Shown: piece after piece, positions 23,712-33,126 of the stretch | How the letters are laid out: each line of letters begins with the position of its first letter | Position numbering within the stretch: the first letter of the stretch is position 1 | DNA from: Synergistaceae bacterium | Lineage (GTDB): Bacteria > Synergistota > Synergistia > Synergistales > Synergistaceae | DNA: 64,000 bases | Direction: 5' to 3' | Assembly (NCBI GenBank): GCA_030533085.1 | Contig: JAUNJZ010000005.1 | Span: 18,447-82,446 of the forward strand | The notes under the pieces: model-generated | The model's database searches: none | Told to the model about the DNA's origin: nothing | What the model saw: the letters and a program-made list of their open reading frames with translations, nothing else | Translations under genes and position numbers: made by a program

Positions 23712-24518
23712 TCACAGCGCAAGCGCCGCCTCTATCGCCCACGCCGCGCCGTCCTCGCTGTTCGGCGGGGCTACTATGTCGGCAGCCTTTTTCACGGCCT
23801 CCTTCGCGTTGCCCATCGCCACCCCGATTCCGGCCCAGCGTATCATCTCCGCGTCGTTGCCGCCGTCGCCGATAGCCATCACCTCTTCGCGCGCTATATC
23901 GTAGCGGCAGCTCACACGCTTCAATCCCTCAGCCTTGTTCACCGTCGGATGCACTATCTCCACAAAGGCGTTCCATGAGGTCGCCTGATATATCCTTCCG
24001 CCGAAGCGCTGGCGTACCTCGTTGCACATTTGCAAAAAGATTTCCCTGTCGAAGGATATTCCCAGCAACTTCGCGGAGTCCAGCCCGCAGCTCCAGAAAT
24101 TATCTCCCAGCGACATCGCCTTCAGCCCGCAGATATCCTCGTAATATTTGCAGCGTTCGTCGGAGGCGTCCTTTACTATCAGCCTGTCGTCGCTGTATAT
24201 CTGGATATACCAGCCGCGTTCCCTGAAAAATGAAAGGATCTCCGCCGTCAGCTCCGCTCCGAGATTTTTTTCGTAAATCGTCTCGTCCGTCAGAGGGTCG
24301 CGTATCAGCGCGCCGTTGTAAAATATCGAGGCGCTTTCTATACCCGCGTCGCGGATGTGTACCATCGCGGAGGGATACATTCGCCCAGTGGCCACGGCGA
24401 CCCTGACGCCGGCCTCCTGCGCCGCCCGCAGCGCAGCCTTCGTCCTCTCCGTCAGACGGCTCCTCTCGTCAAGCATCGTGCCGTCCATATCAAGCGCAAT
24501 AAGTTTCGGTCTTTTCAT
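23712..24518 (-). CDS. HAD-family phosphatase, Cof/YidA type
   Basis: About 268 aa. Motif I LDMDGTML, motif II VATGRMYPS, the Lys of motif III (NKAEGLKR) and motif IV AIGDGGNDAEMI are all intact, with the C2-type cap between II and III. Such enzymes hydrolyse sugar phosphates or flavin/PLP phosphates; the target here is unknown. The start is ATG 24518, overlapping the cobS stop by ATGA. The open frame continues upstream to 25055 only as a shadow of cobS. Confidence 0.9.
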   Translation of the reverse strand: MKRPKLIALDMDGTMLDERSRLTERTKAALRAAQEAGVRVAVATGRMYPSAMVHIRDAGIESASIFYNGALIRDPLTDETIYEKNLGAELTAEILSFFRERGWYIQIYSDDRLIVKDASDERCKYYEDICGLKAMSLGDNFWSCGLDSAKLLGISFDREIFLQMCNEVRQRFGGRIYQATSWNAFVEIVHPTVNKAEGLKRVSCRYDIAREEVMAIGDGGNDAEMIRWAGIGVAMGNAKEAVKKAADIVAPPNSEDGAAWAIEAALAL

Positions 24519-25327
24519 ATCGCCCACACCGCCAAAGATATAAGTTCCGCCGCAACCGCGGCCGCCCCCATCACGTCTCCGTTGACCCCGCCGAGTTTCG
24601 CGTTCATCATGCGCGCGATGAAAAAGGCGGTAAGCGCTGAGAGAGCGACGCAGAGCGAAAAATGAAATATTGAGACAGGAAGAAAAACTACAAGCGTTAA
24701 TGATGAAATAAACAAGTCGTATGCTGTGAAGCCGTCCACCCAGCCCTTGCCCATGCCGCTTTCCCACGGGTATTCGCCGAAATACGCCGCCACATCTTCC
24801 GCGAAGCGCGAGGCCGCCCCTGCCGTGACGCAGGCGGAAAGGCGGTATTCGGGAGCCGTCGAGGCCAGCAGCGCCGTCCAGAGGCCGAAAGCGATTATCA
24901 GCGAAGCGCCGCCGTAGGAGCCGAGCCTGCTGTCCTTCATCACCGCCCGAAGCTCCTCGCCGGAGCGTCCTGAGCCTATTCCGTCCCAAAGGTCGCTCCA
25001 GCCGTCCAGATGCAGCGCCCAGCCTATGACAAAGTAGAAGGCCGCGCCTATCCACGCGCAGGCGACGGCATTCAGATCAAAGGCGGCCGCCGCCGAGACC
25101 ACGAGTCCTGTCAGCAGCCCCATCAGACCGCCGGCCAGCGGCGCTAGGGCAAGAGCGCGGTTGCCGGCCGGAGCCGGCTCCGGCCACCACGCTTTAGGCA
25201 GCGGGATTCTCGTCAGCAGCGTCCAAATCACAATGAAACGCGCCGCTAAGTCGCTTTTAAAGGATTTATCTCTGATTTCCGCGTCAAGCCGTTCGGAATA
25301 GCCGCGCATCCTCTCTCTGAAATCCAC
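24515..25327 (-). CDS. cobS: Adenosylcobinamide-GDP ribazoletransferase
   Basis: About 270 aa with several membrane helices. CobS signatures: ALHLDGWSDLWDGIGSG, VMKDSRLGSYG and KLGGVNGDVMGA. It joins adenosylcobinamide-GDP to alpha-ribazole, the last step of cobamide assembly in the membrane. The start is uncertain; GTG 25327 is chosen because GGAGGG precedes it, whereas the open frame continues to 25360. Its cobamide product is the MetH cofactor, which explains its place in this cluster. Confidence 0.93.
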   Translation of the reverse strand: MDFRERMRGYSERLDAEIRDKSFKSDLAARFIVIWTLLTRIPLPKAWWPEPAPAGNRALALAPLAGGLMGLLTGLVVSAAAAFDLNAVACAWIGAAFYFVIGWALHLDGWSDLWDGIGSGRSGEELRAVMKDSRLGSYGGASLIIAFGLWTALLASTAPEYRLSACVTAGAASRFAEDVAAYFGEYPWESGMGKGWVDGFTAYDLFISSLTLVVFLPVSIFHFSLCVALSALTAFFIARMMNAKLGGVNGDVMGAAAVAAELISLAVWAI

Positions 25328-25386
25328 TATTGTAACCACCCTCCGAGATTTTTGGAGCAAGTCTGTCTTTATAGTGATTTTGTAAT

Positions 25387-25416
25387 ATTATACCAAATGC
25401 GCAAAGCCGGCGTGAA
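25387..25416 (-). promoter_or_regulatory. Promoter for the cobS-HAD-metF-metH operon
   Basis: On the minus strand TTCACG (25411-25416), 18-base spacer, TATAAT (25387-25392). The short 5' leader (about 55 bases) is too small for a cobalamin or SAM riboswitch. Confidence 0.6.
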
Positions 25417-25443
25417 TCTCAAATGGGCGCGCCGCGGCGTTTT

Positions 25444-26013
25444 TTATCGCCCGGGCCAGCCGCCCTTTATCCACAGCGGACAGCCTGCGACTACGAGCGC
25501 GACGTTGGCCGCGTATCCCGCGCATAGCTGATTCATTCGCCCCTGCATGTCGCGGAAGCGCCGCCCCATCAGATATGGCGGAACCAGCCCGAAGCCGACC
25601 TCGTTGCTCACGATTATGAGCGAGCCGCCTTCCCTGACGCTTTCGCAAAGCTCCCGCGTCAGCGCGCCGATTTTCTGCTCGGCGGCGAACCATGCCGCTT
25701 CATCCTCGCCCTCCGACTCAGGCGCAGCGAGAAAAAGGCGCGTCAGCCACATCGTCAGGCAATCCAGCAGCAGCAGCCCGGAGGATGATGCGACAGCCCC
25801 CGGCAGCTCCTCAGGGCGTCCCTCCCATGTCTTCCACGCGGCGGGGCGGCGCTCGCGATGCAGCTCGATACGTTTCTTCATCTCGCCGTCGCGGCAATCG
25901 GCCGTCGCCAGATATGTGACGGCCTCCCGCGATTCAAGCGCCAGCCGCTCGGCAAAGCTGCTCTTGCCGCTGCGCGCGCCTCCTAAAATCAGTGTGATCC
26001 CGGCAGTTGTCAT
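25444..26013 (-). CDS. cobU: Adenosylcobinamide kinase/guanylyltransferase
   Basis: 189 aa, full length. P-loop LILGGARSGKSSFAE, LLLLDCLTMWL and IVSNEVGFGLVP are the standard CobU motifs. It phosphorylates adenosylcobinamide and adds GMP, providing the CobS substrate. The gene overlaps the end of the AsmA/TamB-like gene by four bases, so it is translated from that transcript, not from the cobS promoter. Confidence 0.95.
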   Translation of the reverse strand: MTTAGITLILGGARSGKSSFAERLALESREAVTYLATADCRDGEMKKRIELHRERRPAAWKTWEGRPEELPGAVASSSGLLLLDCLTMWLTRLFLAAPESEGEDEAAWFAAEQKIGALTRELCESVREGGSLIIVSNEVGFGLVPPYLMGRRFRDMQGRMNQLCAGYAANVALVVAGCPLWIKGGWPGR

Positions 26014-29000
26014 AGCCCGAAATCTATATTCTTCAGCAGATTTTCAAGCGTCTGCTCTACGACCTGCCCCTTCGCGTCTCCGCGCGTCTTGTCGTCGCCC
26101 GGCCCCATCGGTATCTCAAATTTGAAGCGGAACGTCGTGTTGCCGTCCTTGAGCAGATTCTTTTCGTTCGGGTCGCTCGCGCTGATGGGAATGTTGTCCT
26201 TCGCCGAACTCTGCTGCATCGCGCGAGCCACCTTTACATTGTAAAATTGCGGCTTGGCAGTCGTGCCGCCTATATTCATAGTGATAAAGCGAAATTCGTT
26301 CTTAGCGAAGCCTGACAGGACACCGCCCAGTACGTTTTGCAGCAGCTCGCCGCGGTCGACCTCTCCAGAAACGAGATCCATTCCCGCGCTGACTATCCCC
26401 TGAAATGCTCCGATAAGCGAATTGAGGGCGCGTATGTTGACCTTGCCCATCGCAAAGAAGGAAAGCTCTTTTTTCTGGTTGACCGTGCCGTCGAGCATCA
26501 CATAGCGGTAGATAGGATCTCCGACCGGCGCGACTGCCTGACTGCCGGGCAGCAGATTAAAATCGCCTCCGTCGTAAGTGAATGTCGCAGTTACCGCGCT
26601 GAAACGCAGCGGCTTCCCGCCGGTAAATTTTTTCGCCGTCTCTATCGCGTCGAAGCTTGTCACCTCTCCGTTACGCAGATAGAGCGCTCCCCCAGCCTTG
26701 ATGGTCGACAGGCGGCCTGTCTCTCCGCCGCCGCGTATCTTCAGGTCGCCTACGCCGGAGACGGAGCCTTTTATATCCGGCGCGGCCTGCTTCATCAGCA
26801 TCGCCACATCTGTGCTCGTTACGGTGAGGTTGCCGCCCCATTCGCTGTTGTCCAGGTCGAAGCCGACGCCGCCGCTGAGCGCGCCGCCGTTAGTGGCCGC
26901 TTTCAGATCTTCGACTATCATATAGCTCTTTGAGATATAAAAAGGAGCGCTGACATTTTCAAAATTTATTCCCATCAGCGTAAGATTCTGCGACGTTATG
27001 GAGCCGGTCGCGGCAATATCGGAGAGCTTCCCCTTGCCCTTTATCGCAAAATCGACCGCGCCGCCGAGCCTCGCGCGGAAGCCCTCGGGAAGATAAGCGC
27101 CGAACTGACGCAGCATGACGTTGGCCCCCTTGATGCTGAAATCGCCGTACCATTCGCCATCTTCCTCATAAAAATGGCCGTAGCTTTTGAAATCTCCGTC
27201 CCGCAAAAGGGCCCTGCCCTCGCTGACCACAATCTTTTTCAGCGAGCCTCTGTAATTCAGATCCACCATCGGCAGCATAAAGCCGCGATAGCGGAACGGC
27301 GCTATCCTCGCAGTGCCGGAATAGCTAGGGTCTCCGACCTTGCCCTCGACCTTGAGCTTGCTCTCGATCAGCCCCTGCACAGAACGCACTGCGGGAAGAT
27401 GACGGCGCAGCAGCTCATAGATATTAAGCTTTTCTATCGACATCTCTATCCCCAGAGCCGACTCCGAAAAAGGCCGCCCGTCCGCCGGCATCTCTATTCT
27501 GCCGCCGCCCGCGATGTCGCCGCCCAGGAAAAGCCCCTTTATATTCTTTAACAGTATCTCATCAGGAGTCCCCTCTACCAGCCCAGTCAGGCTGTCAGCC
27601 CTGAATTCGCGCCATGCGATTTTCGTTCCGTTGAAATCGAAGCTCCAGTCAAGACCGCCCCCCTCGGCCGAAGCTGCCTTGACCTTGCCGGAAACCTCTC
27701 CCGATATATCCTCGCTCGCCTTCAGCAGCCCGTTGATGATTGAAAAGTCCACCCGCGTCACATCGCCGCTCAGACTCCAGGAGGCGGGGCTTTTCGTTCC
27801 GTCTGCCTTTGTCTCCGGCAGCCGGATATCGCAGTTCAGCAGTCCATGGCCGCCGCTTGCCTGCACCTTCATCGGCGCAAGGCGCAGAGAATTTTCGGAG
27901 AAGCTGACATCCGTTTGCAGCGACGCTATCTTCAAATCGCGGAAACGCCCCGCCCCAACATTGACGGAGGCTCCGACTTGCAGGGACGAGGGGCTGCCGG
28001 ATACGCTCCAGCCGCCGGAGCCTCTTCCCTCCGCGTCAAGCGTCCGCAGCACCGGCACAAGTTCATAAAAGCGCTCCAGCTCCGCATTTTTGAAAGTGCC
28101 TTTCAGCTCCAGCTTCTTATCCTCCGATGCGGAAAGGAGATAGCTCCCTCCGGCGGTTATACGCGCGCCGTTCCATTCCGCCGAAGCGTTTTCCAGCTTC
28201 AGCGCCTTACCGGCCGTATCGTAGACGCCGGTCGCTTTGATATCTGATATCCGGCCGATTTTCTCCAGCGTTATCTGCGGAGAGGAAATGGCGGCTCTGA
28301 CGCTCCAGCCGCCGGGGAGCCCCTTGCAGCTTCCGTTCAGCGCCGCGATCCCCGTCACCTTCATCTTTTCCGTCTGCGGGAAACTCTTCAAAATCTTCTC
28401 CACCGGATAGCCTTCGGCGGAAAAGGTCAGATCCGTCGGCGCCTTCTCTCCAAAGCTGAGCGTGCCCCTGAGCGTCAGCTTCCTGCCGTCAGCGAGCGCG
28501 CCGACGTTAAGCTCTCCTGCCGGACGCCCCTTGAAAAGCACTGCGCCGCCAAGAGCTTTAAGCGCTATATCCTTATAGGCTACATCGGAAGGGGCAAGCT
28601 TAATGCTCCCTTTCAGAGCGTTAACAGGCCCCTCAAGATCTGCGGAGAGAGAGGAAATCCCGCCTTTGAGGAATATCGCCCGCCCTGCCGTCTCCTTTTC
28701 AAACTTCGTGGTCCAGTCCGCGAATTTCAGATTTTTTATATCGGCGGCAAGCTTCATATATCTGTCGCCTGAGCGCGTCTCCAGCTCGAAACTGCCGGTA
28801 AGGGTGGAATCGAAAATCTTTCCCTGAGCCACCTCGACCTTTATATCACCCGGCCTGTAGCTCCACTTCGTATCCAGCTTTTCCAGCGGTATCCCCTTCA
28901 CGACCGCGTCAAAGAGACTGCCGCTCCCCTCCGTGATAAAGCTGTCGCCGCTCGCGGTGAGAATGGCGCTTCCAGACAACACGCCGCGCACGCCGTAGCT

Positions 29001-29732
29001 TTCAAGCTCCGGCAGCAGCTCCGCGACGCTGCTCAGATTCAGCTCCCTGATGGATATTTTTACATCCGGCGATGGATAGAGCGCGCCGGAAAGATTCGCC
29101 GAACCGTCCCTGACGCCTACGGCAACATCCTCCGCCGTCCAGAGCCCCTTTATCTTTTGCAGCGCGCCGCTGACGGAAATGGGAACGTCTCTCAGCGTGC
29201 CCTTGAGCCGCGCGCTGAAATTTTCGGAGTTCCCGATATCGACATTGCCGCTTTCGAGCTTCAGCTCTCCCCATTCGGTCTCAAGCGAACTGTCGCTTAT
29301 CACCAGCGTATCGACCGGGATATCTATAGGCCCGTCGGATTTTTTTTCAGTTTTCGGTATCAGCTTTTCCACATCAGCCACAGAGCTGCGCACACCGTCC
29401 AGCGCAACCAGAGAAAGGCGCGGGCTGCCGTGCAGCAGGCTTGTCAGAGAAATGTCAACGCCGAGATTTCTGATAGAGATAAGCCTGTCGCCGGAGCGGG
29501 ATATTTCGATGTCAGAGGCGGTGAAGCCCGTGACCGGATTGCCGAGAATGCCGGACATCGTCAGACTGACGCCGAGCTTATCTTCGGCCATCTCTTCGGC
29601 CTTCTGCCGGACGAAATCTCCGAGAAAATTCATGTGCGAAAGGGCGAAAAGCCCTCCGCCGGCGATGAAGAGAACCGCCAGCAGCGCAATCAGCCACTTC
29701 GCTCCGCCGTGCCTCTCCTTTTCTGTTTCCAT
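26010..29732 (-). CDS. AsmA/TamB-like envelope protein
   Basis: About 1240 aa. One N-terminal signal-anchor helix (KWLIALLAVLFIAGGGLFAL) precedes a very long repetitive beta-strand region with LKG, GELNV and SGSA-type turns, the layout of AsmA/TamB proteins. The C-terminal part (GTVNQKKELSFFAMGKVNIRAL, then FITMNIGGTTAKPQFYNV) resembles AsmA-type endings. These proteins bridge inner and outer membranes and help lipid or outer-membrane protein transport, so a diderm cell is implied. The start is taken as ATG 29732 (AAGG eight bases ahead); the frame extends to 29825 with atypical, AT-rich codons. Confidence 0.8.
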   Translation of the reverse strand: METEKERHGGAKWLIALLAVLFIAGGGLFALSHMNFLGDFVRQKAEEMAEDKLGVSLTMSGILGNPVTGFTASDIEISRSGDRLISIRNLGVDISLTSLLHGSPRLSLVALDGVRSSVADVEKLIPKTEKKSDGPIDIPVDTLVISDSSLETEWGELKLESGNVDIGNSENFSARLKGTLRDVPISVSGALQKIKGLWTAEDVAVGVRDGSANLSGALYPSPDVKISIRELNLSSVAELLPELESYGVRGVLSGSAILTASGDSFITEGSGSLFDAVVKGIPLEKLDTKWSYRPGDIKVEVAQGKIFDSTLTGSFELETRSGDRYMKLAADIKNLKFADWTTKFEKETAGRAIFLKGGISSLSADLEGPVNALKGSIKLAPSDVAYKDIALKALGGAVLFKGRPAGELNVGALADGRKLTLRGTLSFGEKAPTDLTFSAEGYPVEKILKSFPQTEKMKVTGIAALNGSCKGLPGGWSVRAAISSPQITLEKIGRISDIKATGVYDTAGKALKLENASAEWNGARITAGGSYLLSASEDKKLELKGTFKNAELERFYELVPVLRTLDAEGRGSGGWSVSGSPSSLQVGASVNVGAGRFRDLKIASLQTDVSFSENSLRLAPMKVQASGGHGLLNCDIRLPETKADGTKSPASWSLSGDVTRVDFSIINGLLKASEDISGEVSGKVKAASAEGGGLDWSFDFNGTKIAWREFRADSLTGLVEGTPDEILLKNIKGLFLGGDIAGGGRIEMPADGRPFSESALGIEMSIEKLNIYELLRRHLPAVRSVQGLIESKLKVEGKVGDPSYSGTARIAPFRYRGFMLPMVDLNYRGSLKKIVVSEGRALLRDGDFKSYGHFYEEDGEWYGDFSIKGANVMLRQFGAYLPEGFRARLGGAVDFAIKGKGKLSDIAATGSITSQNLTLMGINFENVSAPFYISKSYMIVEDLKAATNGGALSGGVGFDLDNSEWGGNLTVTSTDVAMLMKQAAPDIKGSVSGVGDLKIRGGGETGRLSTIKAGGALYLRNGEVTSFDAIETAKKFTGGKPLRFSAVTATFTYDGGDFNLLPGSQAVAPVGDPIYRYVMLDGTVNQKKELSFFAMGKVNIRALNSLIGAFQGIVSAGMDLVSGEVDRGELLQNVLGGVLSGFAKNEFRFITMNIGGTTAKPQFYNVKVARAMQQSSAKDNIPISASDPNEKNLLKDGNTTFRFKFEIPMGPGDDKTRGDAKGQVVEQTLENLLKNIDFGL

Positions 29733-30057
29733 CTCATCAGCCTTATTATCATTCAAAAAATCGCTCAACCGCGTAACCACCTTAATCATAAAAACACAAA
29801 ATGCAAATACCCTTCCCATCGCCATAAAGCCGCCTGTGCCTCAATTTCGCATGAGACAGAATAATTTTATCACGTCTCTGTAAATTTTAATCGTATATCC
29901 GGCATATTCGAAAGACAAAACAAAATTATGCCCGCGCGCCGAACGAAACGCCGCGGGACATATAAAAACGGCGCGCAGCCTGATAATATTCCGGCGGATA
30001 TGTAACCTACGCGAACTTTGAATGGAAAGTACAGGCTGACAGCGCGGCGTCAGCTAT
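29733..30057. other. Intergenic stretch between TamB-like gene and glycosylase
   Basis: 325 bases, AT-rich near the TamB-like start (possible upstream starts at 29789 and 29825), GC-rich near 29930-30000. No hairpin terminator, RNA gene or convincing promoter was recognised. Confidence 0.4.
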
Positions 30058-30723
30058 TCACCTTGCGGCGGCCCGTCTCTTCTTCGCGCCTCCCGGCGCT
30101 GGGTCTGTCAGCGCGGGCAGCGCGCCGCCGGCTACCTCCCACAGGTACAGCGAGGCAACGCTGCCGCATGGCGAATAGCGTTTCCGGTACTTTTCAAAAA
30201 GCGCCGGAGTGATCTCCCTGTGGCGGTAGAGCATACGCAGGCCGCGGCGTATGCCGAAGTCGCCGAAGCTCAGCACGTCGCGCCGCCGCATCGAAAAAAT
30301 CAGCAGCATCTCCGCTGTCCAAACTCCGACGCCGCGAAGGGCGCTGAGCCTTTTTATCACCGCTTCGTCGTCCAGCTTCCACAGTTCGCCCGGGTCAAAC
30401 TCGCAGGAGGCCGTCTTCCGCGCCAGCTCCATGATATATTCCGCTTTTCTGAAGGAGATGCCGAAGCTCTGCATCTTCTCCGAACCGGCGGCGCAGATAT
30501 TTTCCGGCGTTACCTCGCCAAGTCCGGCCAATATCCGCGCCCAGACCGTCCGCTGCGCCAGCGTCGAAACCTGCTGCCCCACGATATGGTGAACGAGCGC
30601 CGAAAAGACATCCGGCTCCACATGCCAGCCTGAGAGCGCCCCAATCTCATCGATCGCCGCCGCGAGCCGCTTGTCTCTCTTTTTCAGATGATTCAGCTCT
30701 TCTTCCGTATATGAAAAATACAA
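30058..30723 (-). CDS. DNA-3-methyladenine glycosylase II (AlkA-like, HhH-GPD)
   Basis: 221 aa. The helix-hairpin-helix/Gly-Pro-Asp region is LSALRGVGVWTAEMLL with the catalytic Asp in SFGDFGIRRG, and HHIVGQQVST matches the DNA-facing helix of AlkA-type enzymes. It lacks the N-terminal AlkA domain and the FeS cysteines of EndoIII. It removes alkylated purines from DNA. The C-terminal GGAKKRRAAAR tail is basic and probably non-structural. Single gene, minus strand. Confidence 0.9.
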   Translation of the reverse strand: MYFSYTEEELNHLKKRDKRLAAAIDEIGALSGWHVEPDVFSALVHHIVGQQVSTLAQRTVWARILAGLGEVTPENICAAGSEKMQSFGISFRKAEYIMELARKTASCEFDPGELWKLDDEAVIKRLSALRGVGVWTAEMLLIFSMRRRDVLSFGDFGIRRGLRMLYRHREITPALFEKYRKRYSPCGSVASLYLWEVAGGALPALTDPAPGGAKKRRAAAR

Positions 30724-30813
30724 ATCCGCTCCCCCCTGCCCTTATATAGTCAATTATAGACCAAAGGCGCGGCAGACGCGGCAATGCCAACGGCAAGAAA
30801 AAAAGCTTCCGCG

Positions 30814-31119
30814 TCACATGTGATTTCCCCATTCTCTCATCACAACATCGCGCAGATCTTCCTTTCCGAAGAGGAACCTTCTTTCCGGCGGGATATGATA
30901 AAAGAGCCGGCAAACTACATTGCTTATTTCGCGCGAAGTAAAATCATACCCGATAGCCCGTACAGCCTCGCCGCGTTCGCCGGTCGGGAGCAGCCGCGCG
31001 ATCTCAACCAGCCGGAGGCGAATATCCTCATTCTCCAGCAAATCGTACAAAAAAGCCTCAGCGCCCTTTTGCCCCTTTTTCCATTTCTTTAGAAGCGATA
31101 GAAAATAGCCTGATTCCAT
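30814..31119 (-). CDS. Small protein with Nif11-like region
   Basis: About 101 aa. ATG 31119 has GGGAGGGG nine bases upstream, so the much longer open frame (to 31392) is not used. The middle (AEAFLYDLLENEDIRLRL ... AIGYDFTSREIS) fits the Nif11-like pattern of a helical segment ending in GYDFT-x-x-E. Nif11 domains occur as leader regions of ribosomal peptide precursors, but here there is no double-Gly cleavage site and only one Cys, and no modification enzyme is nearby. Function unknown; the Nif11 assignment is tentative. Confidence 0.55.
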   Translation of the reverse strand: MESGYFLSLLKKWKKGQKGAEAFLYDLLENEDIRLRLVEIARLLPTGERGEAVRAIGYDFTSREISNVVCRLFYHIPPERRFLFGKEDLRDVVMREWGNHM

Positions 31120-31295
31120 CCTCAGATACCCCTCCCTTAAAGATAAGATAAAAAGCCGACATAACGCAGCGAGACCGGAAGGAATATTCCGGCGGATAAT
31201 AGTAATGCTTTCCACGATATCATCGAAATACGGCGGCGCAAAGCGCGATGTGTCAGGGGGATCAGCGAGAGGCCGCCGTTCATATGCCGCTTTTG

Positions 31296-31330
31296 CTCTC
31301 GTCTGCCGGCACAGGGACGGCAGACGAGAG
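31296..31330. terminator. Strong inverted repeat after the Synergist-CTERM gene
   Basis: Perfect 13-bp stem CTCTCGTCTGCCG/CGGCAGACGAGAG with a 9-base loop, 10 bases after the gene stop on the minus strand. There is no U-tract on either side, so it may protect or process the 3' end rather than terminate by itself. Confidence 0.55.
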
Positions 31331-31339
31331 TCAGATGTA

Positions 31340-33031
31340 TTACCTTTTCTTTTTGTAAAGCGCGGGAAGCAGTGCGATAGCCAGCAGCGCAAGAGCGCCT
31401 AAGCCGGCGTTGCAGCCTCCGCTTGAACCGCCGCCGTTGTTTTTGGCATCCGTTCCGAGGATAACAGACGGATCTGCCACAGCGCCGTCAGTTCTGCGGT
31501 CGAGGTCGAACGCGCCGCCGTCCTTAATGAAAAGGACGAGCCGGTAATAGACATTAGCGTTAATTTCGCCGCTGTATATCGTCCCCGTATCATCGTCGGC
31601 CTGAATAGTGAATTTCTTATCCATATCGGTTGTGATGGCGTTCGTGTAGCTGAACAGTTCGCCGCTGTTGGCGCCAAGTATCTTCAGCACCTTCACATCG
31701 GCTGGATTCGTCTTCTTCAGATCGGAGCCGAGCACACGATAGGCGATCATAACGGTCTTGCCCGTGTCGTCGGGACTGGCCTGTGTGCTGAATACCGGCA
31801 GCGCTACCACATCCTTGGAGGTTACGCTGTTGAGCGTTCCCATATTCGCGACAATGTTGACTGCCACGGCTGACGCCGCCGTCACTTTGCCGTCACCGTT
31901 AAGCGTAAGGTCGCCGGAGGTGAGCGCGCCGCCAATCTTTTCAGCCGCAGAGGCGACGTTCGTCTCGTTCGCCGCCATCTCCGGCTTTATCTCCGCTTTG
32001 ACTTCATCGGAGACATTACCGATAGTGGGCTTCACAGGCTCCGGCGCGGGCGGGTCTATCGGGCCGGGAGGAGTGACGGAGGCGACCGTCACACGGCAGT
32101 CGGCATACACGTCGTCGTAGCCATAGACCGTTGCCCTGACAGTCGCCGTTCCGGCCACAATGCCGTTTACCTTGCAGCTTCCGTCGCCGTTGTCCACTAT
32201 CGTGACATAACTGCCGCCATCTGTTATAGAGAATCTCACGACATGCGGTAAACCGGATGGGTCGGTAACAGTCGCGGTAAGCGTGCCGCTGGAGCCGACA
32301 GATAGCTGCATTGCCGTATTATCCAGCGCAATTGAGGGTTTTGTGGAGCTGATGACCGTCACTGTAAGCGATACAGGGCTGCCCAGCAGCATATCTTCTT
32401 CGTTAACAGCCTCGATACTTATAGTATATGTATCGGCCGGACATTCGGCGGCAGCGGATACAGATATGCTCTGACCTGAGCAGGACAGCTCAAGTCCGGC
32501 TGGGAGAGACTGCCCGCTGCTCAGCCTCAGAGCATAATTTGTCTCCTCCGCGCCGTTCTTCGTAAGAGCGCTATCGATATTTAAGACTTCTCCTCCTGCG
32601 CTCACATCGACGGAGGCCGGCGTAAGCGTGAGGTTATAAATATCCGTCACGGATGAGGCGACCGTCACATTAAACTCTACGGCATCACACAGTTGAGATC
32701 CATTTTCGTTAAAGGCTGCGATACTGAAGTGATAAGTGTTGGCCGGACATTCGGCGGCGGCGGATACGAATATACTCTTATGATCAAAGGACAGATTAAG
32801 CCCTTCTGGGAGATCCTGCCCGCTGACATCATTCAGAGCATAGTACTCCACTTCCTCTCCTTCGCTATTCATAAGAGTGCCTCTGCTCTCTATGCGCTCG
32901 CCGCCTGCACTCACATCAACGTTAGCAGGCGCTAGCCTGAGTTTCGCATTTCCATCCGCCCACGCCCCCGGCGCGGCGAACAATGTCAGTATCGCCAGGA
33001 TAGCAAGTATTATTTTCTGTTTTTTCAACAC
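31340..33031 (-). CDS. Surface protein with Ig-like repeats and Synergist-CTERM sorting tail
   Basis: 563 aa. An N-terminal signal peptide ends near AWADG. Two tandem copies of a roughly 100-residue module follow (residues about 30-127 and 133-228; shared SVDVSAGGE, SAAAECPA and FNVTV/LTVTV), then a Big_2-type Ig domain (about 233-318) and a proline-rich linker. The C-terminus is GGGSSGGCNAGLGALALLAI and then LLPALYKKKR: a Gly-rich stretch, GGC, one helix and a basic end, which is the Synergist-CTERM sorting signal known only from this phylum. GTG start with AAAGGA eight bases ahead. A c-di-GMP-I-like aptamer lies about 430 bases upstream. Confidence 0.85.
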   Translation of the reverse strand: MLKKQKIILAILAILTLFAAPGAWADGNAKLRLAPANVDVSAGGERIESRGTLMNSEGEEVEYYALNDVSGQDLPEGLNLSFDHKSIFVSAAAECPANTYHFSIAAFNENGSQLCDAVEFNVTVASSVTDIYNLTLTPASVDVSAGGEVLNIDSALTKNGAEETNYALRLSSGQSLPAGLELSCSGQSISVSAAAECPADTYTISIEAVNEEDMLLGSPVSLTVTVISSTKPSIALDNTAMQLSVGSSGTLTATVTDPSGLPHVVRFSITDGGSYVTIVDNGDGSCKVNGIVAGTATVRATVYGYDDVYADCRVTVASVTPPGPIDPPAPEPVKPTIGNVSDEVKAEIKPEMAANETNVASAAEKIGGALTSGDLTLNGDGKVTAASAVAVNIVANMGTLNSVTSKDVVALPVFSTQASPDDTGKTVMIAYRVLGSDLKKTNPADVKVLKILGANSGELFSYTNAITTDMDKKFTIQADDDTGTIYSGEINANVYYRLVLFIKDGGAFDLDRRTDGAVADPSVILGTDAKNNGGGSSGGCNAGLGALALLAIALLPALYKKKR

Positions 33032-33126
33032 TACGTTCTTCCTTTCTTCTCTCTTCTCTTCTCAACGGTATTTTTTCAGATAAAATTATCTGACGCGCCT
33101 TTTGCATTAAACGACGGAGGCTTTAA

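Noticed and set aside
24519..25055. Long N-terminal extension of the HAD phosphatase
   Set aside because: This part overlaps cobS in another frame; the true start at 24518 gives a full-length protein and an ATGA overlap.
23694..25443. Cobalamin or SAM riboswitch for the met/cob genes
   Set aside because: The leaders before cobS and metF are too short, and no B12-box-like or SAM-I core sequence was seen.
31120..31392. 192-residue version of the Nif11-like protein
   Set aside because: The upstream half covers an inverted repeat and low-information sequence; the ATG at 31119 has a strong ribosome site.
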